NCBI RefSeq assembly: GCF_014898815.1
Contig: NW_026515477.1
Span: 1 to 64,000, forward strand
DNA: 64,000 bases
Reading direction: 5' to 3'
Origin: Panonychus citri
Taxonomy: Eukaryota > Arthropoda > Arachnida > Trombidiformes > Tetranychidae
Shown: positions 1 to 10,700 of the stretch, one piece after another
Position numbering within the stretch: position 1 is the first letter of the stretch
Layout of the letters: each line of letters opens with the position of its first letter
Made by a program: the position numbers and the translations under genes
Notes under the pieces: generated by a model
What the model was told of the DNA's origin: nothing
Databases searched by the model: none
The model's input: the letters and a program-made list of their open reading frames with translations, nothing else

Positions 1-423
1 AATCAGAACTTTTCAACCGTCGAACTTTTTTTACTTTTCTCCTTTTTTTCACAAACTTACCCGCAAAAAAATCCAGGAACTTGCAAATCTGAATAAGCTT
101 ACATGATGTTCATCATGAGCTCAATTGATTGAATCCAAATTGTTTTAAATTCACCGAGAAAATGTTGATCAACATCTAAAGAAAAAGAAAAAGAAAAAGA
201 AAAGAAAAAGATAAACATGAAGAACCCAAAATTTGATATAATTAAAACTCATTGATTGATTATCTCAATTGTTTACCAAACCAACTAATTGATCAGTTAA
301 TTAACATACAAACATACGGATAAAACGAGCAATCAAGTGAATCAGTAAATTGTTACATTGAAACATGTTAATTGGTGATTATTTTTAGTTTCATGGGGAA
401 AAAAGGTCACACAGATTGAAAAT

Positions 424-428
<5 letters not shown>

Positions 429-457
<29 letters not shown>
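429..457. repeat. (GA)n microsatellite
   Basis: An uninterrupted AG dinucleotide run of about 29 bp in non-coding DNA. Confidence 0.95.
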
Positions 458-460
<3 letters not shown>

Positions 461-1514
461 AAACGAGATAAATATGATCATCTATTAGGATTTAATGATT
501 AGTTTCAATTGATTTCATGACAGATATTTGAAATTGGTGTGATTCCTAAATTAAGAAATAATAACTATCAAGTTAAATAAAATCATCAACTGATGATACA
601 ATTTGTGCTAAATTATATTATCAAATGTTGTGCTGGGAGTTAATTTGTAGGTTAACTTAGTTTGATGATAGTTTTTGATTTCATGATGGTGATGATGATG
701 AGGATGATAAGTATTATATATCTTTGCCTGGTCCCTTATCATCAGCATCATCATGATAATGAAATTGCCTTGGGTTAGATTAAAATGATTACTTTAACAA
801 TTTAGTTAATCATTTTACTTTTTTCCCTTATCAACAAATTATTTCAACTAATTTCATATTATTATCATAATTGAACTTTCCCTGTATATTAATAGATATA
901 TTATCAAGGTAGGAATATTTTTTTTTCTTCTTTTTCTATCCAATAATCAAATTAATCATTTTCATGATGATAAGAGTATTTTCATTTTAATTGTAACGAA
1001 ATAATTTCCATATAAACTTGTAATTGTTACGAATGGACAATTGTAATAAAGTTCCAATAATTTAATAAATCAGAAAGTCTTTACTTTTTTTTTCAAAATA
1101 TTATGATAATAATGAATAATTTAATTATATAAAAAGTGAATCAAAATTGATTGAAATCAAATGACATGTTGATTAAAAAGTGAAAGTGTTGAAAAAATTG
1201 TTACATTTTCCTCTATGATTATAAACGATAAATTTTAATGGTTTTTCCTTCAGATTGTGAATCATGAATGAAAAGTAATAGGAAAAAATGATATTCAACA
1301 TTAGGTTGATACCTTTTTCTTTGAAAATGATTAAATTGTAACAAATTGTAAAAATACATTGACAAGTTAATTTATCAATCATAATCTACAACTAGGAGGT
1401 TATCGTCATGATATTTCATGTTGATAACCGTTTGATTCATTGAGCCAATAAGATAATCAGTAATAACCTTCAATAAATGAACAAATTGAAATCGATATCA
1501 TTAATTGTTACCAA

Positions 1515-1519
<5 letters not shown>

Positions 1520-1553
<34 letters not shown>
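1520..1553. repeat. (GA)n microsatellite
   Basis: An uninterrupted GA dinucleotide run of about 34 bp in non-coding DNA. Read on the minus strand it yields a spurious poly(Leu-Ser) frame. Confidence 0.95.
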
Positions 1554-1557
<4 letters not shown>

Positions 1558-4500
1558 AGATAGTTTTGATGCTGAAGATGATGAAGAGGAAAAACAAGAA
1601 TCCTTTTTGATGATAATAATGAAAATCTAGAGAGAGAATGAAAATTGATAACTGAGTTTTGTATTATGATGGAAATATTAATATCTTCCTGATTGTGTAT
1701 ACCTCTGAATACCCATGATGTAAGGATAAAGGTAAGATGATGATCATGATGATGGGAATGAAAAAATCTAATAACACACAGAGAAATATAATTGAATGTA
1801 TTTATAAATTGATTCAAAGGCAAATCCTCACAATTCTGTACAATTGACAAACGTGTTATCATGAATGTTGACAGGAAAGTGATGAACAAGAAAAAAAAGA
1901 CTCAGAAAATATGGTGAAAATTCAGTGTTGAAATGAATCAGATTCAAATAATGATGTTTAAAAAGATGCAGCTCATTGATTAGAATCGGTTTTATATCAT
2001 CAGCCATATTGGTTTTCAGTTGATGCTGAGGCTGCTTTTGTTGTTGTTGTTGCAGATATTGGAATTATTCAGTTTAATCTTCATGCTAAGGCCTTGAGGG
2101 TATTATATTAACCAGAATGGATACAGAATGATGATGATGTATTTATATAATCACTTTGTCTTGCTGACAATATGATATGAGAGACTTAAACAGTGAGTGG
2201 GTTGGATGGTCATTTCCTTTATCAAATAACATTTATAATCTCATTGCATGTCATTGGGATTCATTTAGTTTCATACATACATCTTGCTCATCATGAATTA
2301 CAGGTATCATCAACTCAATACAAATAATACCTGTGATTGAAAATAAAATGTCCCGATAATATATTTTGGTCTATGTATCAAGTCCGTAGGATGAAAACCC
2401 ATGAGAATCTCATCAGCTTAAAGGTATTCAACTGGTGACAGAATTGATGACAAAAGATTAAGTTATCGTTCTTGTATATCATCATTATATCAATGATCCT
2501 CATCCAAATCATCACTCACAATATCATCAGAATCCTTTTAAAAGGATATAGACATTGAATGGGAAATTGATAACAATGAGCAAAAAAAAACTGCCAACAA
2601 ATCAAATTGTCAATTCATTTCCCATATCAAACCATGATAATCATTTAATCATAAACTGAGTAAAAATAGGAAAATGGGAAATTTATATTGATAATAATAT
2701 TCACCAATCATGGTGATTACGGTGAGCTTGTTATAATCATGATTAAATATTCACATAGATTAACAATTACTTGTTAACTTGTTAAATTACTTCATCGCAA
2801 CTACTATAAACATGATGTTTATATTAATTTGACCCAATTTTGAATAAAAAAAACGACATGAAATTTAATTATCAACTACGATTCAAGTGAGTCCCTGAAG
2901 ATGAGTTAATCAGATGATTAATATCAGTCAATCAGGAAATCAAGAGAAAGAGAGAAATGAGAAAGTTAGAATATTTATTTCTCTCGAAATTAATAACTCG
3001 ATCGATTAATCGTCCAAGTCAATTTGATGGAACTAAAAAAAGAAAAGTTCTGAGTAGTTCTGAATCAATTTATTGATTGAGATTGAAATTTTATAAACAA
3101 TAACAATAAAATCTTTGTTTGATTAAGCCAGATGAAGATGATGAACAGGATGAATAATAAAAAATAAAGATTAACATGAATCTTATTGAAAAAAAGTATA
3201 AAAAACTAAACTCATTCTCATTTAACATTTTACAACATGAAACGATTTGATTATCACAATCATCACTTTAATCATCATGATGATTATCATGAAGATGCTC
3301 AAACCATTGAGAATGTAAATGTTATTAACTTACAGTTGAGAAAAGATGATGAAAAGGACGTGGAAGGAAGAGAGATGATGATGGAGAGATGAACAAGGGA
3401 GAAGGACGAAAAAGGTTCCGATAGGAAGACAAGAGGAAGATGAAGAAAAAAAAATTGAAACATTTTTCATTGTTCCTATTATAGTAATAATAATATGATT
3501 TAATGTTCGTTTGATAATGTATCTTTTTATTGTTATTTTATCATGACTGTTCATCATTCCCATGAATTCATGGTACTATTACTAATACGTTCAACAACAA
3601 CAATAATGATAATGGTAACAATGAGAAGATCGTTGAAACTTAATCAACCAATTCGTTAGGACACAAAGAAACGTCAAAGTGGGTGAGATACAGAGGTAAG
3701 TATGAAGGCGGAAAAATGATATACATGTGATTAAATGAATTCTGAATAAATAAATAATAATAATACAACTATTAGAATAAGAATTATTTTAGATTCAGTT
3801 CTTCTTTTTATTCATTCTCTTCTTCTTCTTATTTTAACGATGATTACCACAAAGAGAATGATTCAGAATCATCATGGAAACATTACCATGCAGATATTCA
3901 GATGTAAAACATTAAAGATTATTCAATTTGTGTGTTTATGTTTTCACCCTTGAGTATGAGTAGTTTCAAGTAGTGAAGCTGAAAAGTATAATCGGTTGAA
4001 ATTGAGATTCATGATGAAGATGAGGATCATCATCATGAGAAATTCTGATGATGAGAAAATTCAATCAAGATTCTTTTTCATCAGGAGATTAATAACAAAC
4101 TCAAGAATCAATTAATCAATTTTCAATCATCAGTCATTCAAGGTTCTTTTTTTCAGAATCAAACCTGGGGCTGGGTAAGATTGTATAAGATGAATATTTA
4201 AACATCTTGGTGACAATTAAATCGCGATGAGGAAATTTCATCATGAGGAGGAGATACTTCATTCTCAATGTTACTCTTTGATGAACACAAATCATTTGAC
4301 AAATGGGTTTAATACTCAAAACAACCATGATTGTCAACCATTGCATCAAATGAAATATCATGAAGACAGTAAATGTAAGTGTTGGATAAAAATAACGATT
4401 GAACGAAATGATAATGATTGTAAATTGCTAAGACTAATAGACAATAAAGATAATTTGATTAACTACCAATTGTTTTCGTGATAATAATCAAGAGAGAGAG

Positions 4501-4800
4501 AGAGAACGAAATTGAAATTAAATTGGTTAGAATAATTTTTTTCTTCAGTAATAGTGTAACTTTAATTGTTTCGATGTTAATGATAATTAATCGAGCTCAT
4601 GATAAAAAGAAAGGATTTTTCAATTTTTCAATACACTTGGTTATCAAATTAAGCCACACCAATAAGATAGCTAAATCAGTTGAGTCCAAAGCCGAAACTT
4701 AGCAAGTTGAACAGATTAATTAATTTGGTTGATTTAATTATTGAAAGCATTGTAATTGTCAATATCAGTCCAAATCCTGGACCTGGAAAACTGAACAGAT

Positions 4801-5406
4801 TTAATTATTGGAAGCATTTGAAGCATTGTAATTGTCAATATCAAGTAATCGCTTTTTGATACTGGATTTGATTCTTCTACGTTTTGTAGTTTTTTCGATA
4901 AGATCACACTGTTTGTTGTAAGCTGTAAAGGCTGAATCACGAGACCACTGAAAATCATCTCTTTCTTGGATAAGATTCAACAATACGGCTAACAATGACC
5001 AATCAATGAGAATTGGTAGTTCTCGCCTGTAAATACCTTCAACAAGATATTTTTGATCTGCATTCAGTTCAGGTAAACTTGGTTCTTGTTCAACATGACG
5101 CTCTAATTGTAAGTTCTCAACACTGGTGGTTAGATTGTCAAGTAGCTTTTGAGCCTCGCCTGTGGGCTGATCGATTGACTCCAGGTCACACAAATATCTC
5201 TTTCTCCAACGATCGTAAAAAGGATTAGAACATTTAACCGAATAAAATAGTTTATAAACTTCACTTGCGACTGCTGGAGTCCAATTAGAATGCCCAATAT
5301 CTAAAATATTGTACATAAACACCAACGCATCAATAGGTAACGGAGCGCCATATGGGCGTGTATACAAAATCATCAGCATCTTTAATTGTTTGTTGTTAAC
5401 AGTCAT
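4801..5406 (-). CDS. Unrecognised 201-aa protein, array copy 1
   Basis: I do not recognise this protein and assign no function. The start chosen is the ATG at 5406 (MTVNNKQLKML), because everything upstream in frame is translated GA repeat (poly Leu-Ser). The product is 201 aa with no signal peptide or clear membrane segment. It has Trp/Tyr-rich blocks (SNWTPAVASEVYKLFYS, PFYDRWRKRYLCDLES), an acidic middle, and a basic segment near the C-terminus (KTTKRRRIKSSIKKR) that could be a nuclear localisation signal, then an Asn-rich tail. Copy 2 keeps the frame fully open and differs by about four substitutions in 606 bp, of which two change residues (P/S and Q/H). No intron is needed. It could be a lineage-specific gene, a fragment of a larger gene, or an ORF of an unclassified mobile element. 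Confidence 0.5.
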   Translation of the reverse strand: MTVNNKQLKMLMILYTRPYGAPLPIDALVFMYNILDIGHSNWTPAVASEVYKLFYSVKCSNPFYDRWRKRYLCDLESIDQPTGEAQKLLDNLTTSVENLQLERHVEQEPSLPELNADQKYLVEGIYRRELPILIDWSLLAVLLNLIQERDDFQWSRDSAFTAYNKQCDLIEKTTKRRRIKSSIKKRLLDIDNYNASNASNN

Positions 5407-5431
5407 CTTAAACAAGATAATAATAAAGATG

Positions 5432-5432
<1 letters not shown>

Positions 5433-5473
<41 letters not shown>
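5433..5473. repeat. (GA)n microsatellite in array copy 1
   Basis: A GA run between the divergent 201-aa and 26-aa ORFs of copy 1. The equivalent tract in copy 2 is about 12 bp longer, so it varies between the copies. Confidence 0.9.
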
Positions 5474-5475
<2 letters not shown>

Positions 5476-5631
5476 CGAAGACTCGATTATATAAAAGTAC
5501 ACTCACTTTTGAAGCACAATTTGTCTATTAATTCAACACTTGAAACTAAATATAAGAGATTAATTCACCGACATTACTAATAATAATATTAAAGGTTATT
5601 CATAGCATATAAACGGAAACTGGCCTTTAAG

Positions 5632-5712
5632 ATGGCTGATGAAGATGAGACAGAGGAGCTGAGTGAGCGCAAAAGACGGAGAGGTATTCAGTCAGATAAA
5701 AAGTGTAGCTAG
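5632..5712 (+). other. Conserved 26-codon ORF, array copy 1
   Basis: A short plus-strand frame starts MADEDETEELSERKRRRG and ends in TAG. It runs divergently from the 201-aa ORF, with start codons 226 bp apart. It is preserved in copy 2 with one coding difference near the end. The acidic block followed by RKRRR looks like real coding sequence, perhaps a first exon, but no partner exon was identified. Confidence 0.25.
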
Positions 5713-5810
5713 ACATTTACCTCTAGTGAATAGAGTCTAGTCCAAAAAAGAGGGAAATTTGGATGATCTGGTGATGGCGGTACAGAAACTTGTTTTTTAA
5801 GTTTCAAAGC

Positions 5811-5813
5811 AGG

Positions 5814-5860
<47 letters not shown>

Positions 5861-5864
5861 GAGA
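5811..5864. repeat. (GAAA)n(GA)n microsatellite
   Basis: A compound tract at the end of unit 1 that abuts the start of unit 2. The same compound tract ends unit 2 near 7230-7287. Confidence 0.9.
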
Positions 5865-6191
5865 CAATTATTTTCAAGATAATAATCAAGAGAGAGAACG
5901 AGATGAAACTTAATTCGTTAGAGGAATTTTTTTATTCAGTAATAGTGTAACTTTAATTGTTTCGATGTTAATGATAATTAATCGAGCTCATGATAAAAAG
6001 AAAGGATTTTTCATTTTTTCAATACACTTGGTTATCAAATTAAGCCACACCAATAAGATAGCTAAATCAGTTGAGTCCAAAGCCGAAACTTAGCAAGTTG
6101 AACAGATTAATTAATTTGGTTGATTTAATTATTGAAAGCATTGTAATTGTCAATATCAGTCCAAATCCTGGACCTGGAAAACTGAACAGAT

Positions 6192-6797
6192 TTAATTATT
6201 GGAAGCATTTGAAGCATTGTAATTGTCAATATCAAGTAATCGCTTTTTGATACTTGATTTGATTCTTCTACGTTTTGTAGTTTTTTCGATAAGATCACAC
6301 TGTTTGTTGTAAGCTGTAAAGGCTGAATCACGAGACCAGTGAAAATCATCTCTTTCTTGGATAAGATTCAACAATACGGCTAACAATGACCAATCAATGA
6401 GAATTGATAGTTCTCGCCTGTAAATACCTTCAACAAGATATTTTTGATCTGCGTTCAGTTCAGGTAAACTTGGTTCTTGTTCAACATGACGCTCTAATTG
6501 TAAGTTCTCAACACTGGTGGTTAGATTGTCAAGTAGCTTTTGAGCCTCGCCTGTGGGCTGATCGATTGACTCCAGGTCACACAAATATCTCTTTCTCCAA
6601 CGATCGTAAAAAGGATTAGAACATTTAACCGAATAAAATAGTTTATAAACTTCACTTGCGACTGCTGGAGTCCAATTAGAATGCCCAATATCTAAAATAT
6701 TGTACATAAACACCAACGCATCAATAGGTAACGGAGCGCCATATGGGCGTGTATACAAAATCATCAGCATCTTTAATTGTTTGTTGTTAACAGTCAT
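6192..6797 (-). CDS. Unrecognised 201-aa protein, array copy 2
   Basis: This is the second copy of the unknown protein. It starts at the ATG at 6797 (MTVNNKQLKML) and the frame upstream is again translated GA repeat. It is 201 aa with the same domain-free layout as copy 1: a Trp/Tyr-rich N-terminal half, an acidic linker, a basic KRRRIKSSIKKR segment and an Asn-rich end. Its residues differ from copy 1 only at ELSILIDW (P in copy 1) and DDFHWSRD (Q in copy 1). The frame has no stop or indel, so either it is under constraint or the duplication is too young for decay to show. Expression is not shown by the sequence. Confidence 0.5.
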   Translation of the reverse strand: MTVNNKQLKMLMILYTRPYGAPLPIDALVFMYNILDIGHSNWTPAVASEVYKLFYSVKCSNPFYDRWRKRYLCDLESIDQPTGEAQKLLDNLTTSVENLQLERHVEQEPSLPELNADQKYLVEGIYRRELSILIDWSLLAVLLNLIQERDDFHWSRDSAFTAYNKQCDLIEKTTKRRRIKSSIKKRLLDIDNYNASNASNN

Positions 6798-6818
6798 CTT
6801 AAACAAGATAATAATAAA

Positions 6819-6821
<3 letters not shown>

Positions 6822-6874
<53 letters not shown>
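6822..6874. repeat. (GA)n microsatellite in array copy 2
   Basis: A GA run of about 53 bp, directly upstream (on the minus strand) of the copy 2 ORF start. Confidence 0.9.
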
Positions 6875-6877
<3 letters not shown>

Positions 6878-7047
6878 CGAAGACTCGATTATATAAAAGT
6901 AAACTCACTTTTGAAGCACAATTTGTCTATTAATTCAACACTTGAAACTAAATATAAAAGATTAATTCACCGACATTACTAATATTAATAATATTAAAGG
7001 TTATTCATAGCATATACACGGCCACACACAGATACATAGCCTTTAAG

Positions 7048-7128
7048 ATGGCTGATGAAGATGAGACAGAGGAGCTAAGTGAGCGCAAAAGACGGAGAGG
7101 TATTCAGTCAGGTAAAAAGTGTAGCTAG
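7048..7128 (+). other. Conserved 26-codon ORF, array copy 2
   Basis: This is the counterpart of the short ORF in copy 1, with the same MADEDETEELSERKRRRG start and the same TAG. One difference creates CAG|GTAAAAAG, a usable splice donor that copy 1 (CAGATAAAAAG) lacks. If it is a first exon, only this copy could splice there. I found no downstream exon. Confidence 0.25.
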
Positions 7129-7229
7129 AATTTTACCTCTAGTGACTAGAGTCTAGTCCAAAAAAGAGGGAAATTTGGATGATCTGGTGATGGCGGTACA
7201 GAAACTTGTTTTTAAAGTTTCAAAGCAGG

Positions 7230-7260
<31 letters not shown>

Positions 7261-7735
7261 AGAGAGAGAGAGAGAGAGAGAGAGAGACAATTATTTTCAA
7301 GATAATAATCAAGAGAGAGAACGAGATGAAACTTAATTCGTTAGAAGAATTTTTTTCTCATCAATAATGTAACTTTAATTGTTTCGATGTTAATGATAAT
7401 TCATCGATTACATGATAAAATAAAGGAAGAGAAATAAAATTGACAAGAAAACAGAAAGAGAAACATAAAAAGTATAAAACTTTTGTATCAATTTGTTTGG
7501 TTGAGATTTTCTTCTCGTTCTATTTGTTTCATTTTTTTCGTAACTTGAAAGAGTGTGGTAGAAGTTTGTTTTTGTTTTCTTCAGCAAAATAAGTTATTAT
7601 TACATTTTTTACCGTTATCAATGGGTTGAGCTTAGTTCAGCTTACCAACCCAATAAACAACAAATAATCTTATACTTGTTTATCAAAATAAATCACGTAA
7701 ACGTCACACCAATAGGTTAACTAACAAATGGCAAT

Positions 7736-10700
7736 AGTTTATCACATCACAAGGGTTGGGTATCAGTTTCTAGCATGAATTTGATGTCTAGACGATGATG
7801 ATCAGGTTGCAATGAAACTTTTACGATATATTTATTTTTTCCTCCTTTCTTGGTGGTGGGTAAGAGAGGAGGAGAGGAGAGGAAGAGGAGTTATGGTGGT
7901 ACGAGCTATAATAATGATGCAATATTATCAAAGGTGAATTTGGAGAAATGACAAAAATCAGTCAAGAATGAAAGAAGATGATTTTGATGATGATGATGAT
8001 GATGATGATGGCGAGGAGGAAAAGGAGGAGGAGGTGGTGGTGAGGAAGATGAAGAGGACAAGGAAGAGGAAAACAAATTCAGCTAAAGTAAACGGAAATC
8101 AGGTTAACTAGGTTATCATGGTGAGAGTCTTGAGTTTTATCTCAGAATTTTTTTTTCTCGGAGTCAATCCTGAGTTTTTATCTCTTAACAGCATGATAAA
8201 TTTCATAATAATAATCATAACAATCAACTTGTTAGTTAGTTTGTGAAGATATTTTTTTCTCTCATTTTCTTATTCATCCTCTGTCTCTTTTTTCCTGAAA
8301 TTTTATCTTTTTTTCTTATTCTTTATTGAATGAGAAATATTGTTACCATGACATCTTTTGAACAATGTTGATAATAATAATATGAAACTTGAATCAACTT
8401 TTTCTTTTGCATCTTGATGGTAATAATTTTCAATAATAAATTCAATATCTCATCTTTTATATCATTACCATGAAACATTTCTTCATGAACAAATGATGAC
8501 CTTATAATAAATAGGTAGCCAAGTATTTTCATCATTTTAACTGTCTGACTTTGTTTCCTTTTTCATCTTCATCCTTTTCTAAAGTAATAAACTAATATCA
8601 TCTCTCCCTAACTCACTCTCTCTCTCACTCTGACCTTCTCTTTCTTATCAAAACATTTTGTAACAATTTCACTTTGAGACTATTTCCTTTCTTTTATTAT
8701 TATTTTCATTTGTTCAGAGCATCTTACTGAACCATCTTGACCACTTTCTACTGTCCACTAGAAAAGAATTGATGAGAAAACTAATTGGTGTCCAAAAGTT
8801 TTCTCCTCATCTTATCGTAACAACTTAAAGTCTGATGGTGAAAATTTCCACCAAAGTTCAGGGTTTGATGATCTGTAAAAGTTTCACGAACTTGGAAGGA
8901 ATAAAAGTTTGTTTCATCGAGTCTAAATTGTTTCAGGTTGGATTATCATTCTGAAAGTTCTTGATTCTTTTACATGGGGGAAAACAGAAGACGAAAAACT
9001 TTTCTATCATTCTTCCCAAATATAATGTAATAATAATTCTTGAAACATCGTCATAATACTGCATCATCATAATACACTGATAACGATAATGAAACATGTA
9101 ATATTATTACCTTTAGAAAAAAAAATAGTGAGTATAAACTTATCTGCTCATCTGATTTCATGGTGAGATTTACAATAAAATCCTTTGAGCTTTTCAATTG
9201 GTATCATGATATCTCATCATTATAATCATCCTATTCATGTTGTTCAACATGTTATCGTTTAGATTCACTCATTTCTATCTGATTATATCCATGATAAAAG
9301 TTACACCAGCTTAATAGTAAATACAGTTGAAATTATCACACATTCAGTAGGGAAATTTTTCTCATGATAAATTCAGAATCAATATAGATTTGAGAAGATA
9401 CAATTTATCTCATAGATGTTTATAAACCCACAATGAATCATTATTAAAATCTTGATAACAATATATCAGAATTTTTTTATCATCATTTTGACAGGAGAAG
9501 AGAGGGAAAGAGAGAGAGACAGAGAGAGGAAAATATGAAATTCGATATTTAGAAAAAGAAAAAAAAAGTCTATCGTTTCTTTTGCAAGTTAATTCAGAAT
9601 TTTTCTTTTCGATGTTTTCATTTTATTTTATTTTTCTTTAACCTTTCGCAAAAAAAAGGTTAAAGAGAGAAAATTTTCCGAATGTAACCATAGTTACTTG
9701 AATTCGTATGTAATTATCACCCAATATATCAAGTTCCCACAAGGGAAACAGAGATAGCATGAAGATGCTATTACTGATGATGCGGATGGAGCAAAAAAGG
9801 AAGAGGATGAAAAACAGAAAAAAAAACTCAACTAATCATATTTTACTCTTTCTTTTTGATGTAAGGTTAATGATAATACGTTTGTCTTTCATCTTTGGTG
9901 TATCTGATTATCATTTACTGTTATCATCAGGAGTTATATAATAATGCTCAAGGATAGAGATAAAAATTGAGCCCAGTATATAAGAAGAAGATGAGAAGAC
10001 AGAAAATACCAAGTTATTAGAGTGACGATGACAAAGATGATGAGACTGTGAAAACTATGGGTAAAGTTAATTGATGGAAACTTAGGTTAGTAAAGTTTTT
10101 GACAGAGTTCAAGATGAAAAATTGTATTTACCTTCAAGTCAAATGGAATTAAAGATTCAGATCATCACCCTGAATTCATTTTCATGGAAATCAAGTTAAT
10201 TTATCCCTTTTTTTGAATATCATCCTCATCACTTTACTTCATCAAAGGTTATCATCTGGCAACAGGTTATTAAACGGTAAAACTAAATAATCAAAGTGCT
10301 CTGGGCTTTTAAAATCAGATTCTGATGGATGTTGAAAAAAAGGTTATAAAGTTTTTTTGCCTCTCTGAGAAAATAGAGCAAATTGAGATGATGATAATAA
10401 TACAGGAAGTAAAGTAGTGAGTGATTATTGAATGATGATGATGGGAGCTGAAGGTGAAAGAGAAAAGTAAACAAAAATGATGAAGATTCACCTTATATTT
10501 GGATACAATAACAATCCAGATAGAAACTCGTTAAAAATCACTCGAGGAATATAAACAAATTTCTCATTCTAATACATATAAGTTCATCACCATGACTCTT
10601 ACATTTAATTTCATTCACTTCCCTTTTTTTATCATCCTCATTTTCATCCTCCTACAGCTAAAAGTCTTCCACCCTGTTCTTCAATTCTGAGTAAAAAAAA

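Larger units (their letters stand above)
1..4466. other. Gene-free AT-rich stretch
   Basis: I see no supportable gene. The open frames here are short, low in complexity and carry no recognisable motif. The stretch holds simple repeats: (GAAAAA)n near 181-211, GA tracts at 429-457 and 1520-1553, a TTG run near 2036-2052 and many scattered GAT/ATC triplets. A good donor-like GAG|GTAAGTATG lies near 3694, but I find no matching coding exon. Distal regulatory DNA or the intron of a gene outside the window are both possible. Confidence 0.6.
4467..7735. repeat. Tandem array of a 1.4-kb unit (two full copies plus a degenerate third)
   Basis: The motif CAATTRTTTTC followed by ATAATAATCAAGAG recurs at 4467, 5865 and 7288, giving spacings of 1398 and 1423 bp. 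Copies 1 and 2 match along their whole length. In order each has an AT-rich leader, a minus-strand 201-aa ORF, a long GA tract, a plus-strand 26-codon ORF and a (GAAA)n(GA)n tract. The third copy is clear to about 7425. It is then interrupted by about 240 bp and weakly resumes near 7676-7735 around CACACCAATA. Most of the spacing difference comes from the lengths of the GA and GAAA tracts. I see no terminal inverted repeats or transposase. A recent segmental tandem duplication fits best; an unknown non-autonomous element is the alternative. Confidence 0.85.

Noticed and set aside
4227..4481. 84-aa plus-strand frame just left of the tandem array
   Set aside because: Composition is that of triplet-rich intergenic DNA and no homology is recognised.
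4734..4958. Second minus-strand frame overlapping the 201-aa ORF (also at 6125-6349)
   Set aside because: It lies in another frame of the same region and owes its conservation to the duplication.
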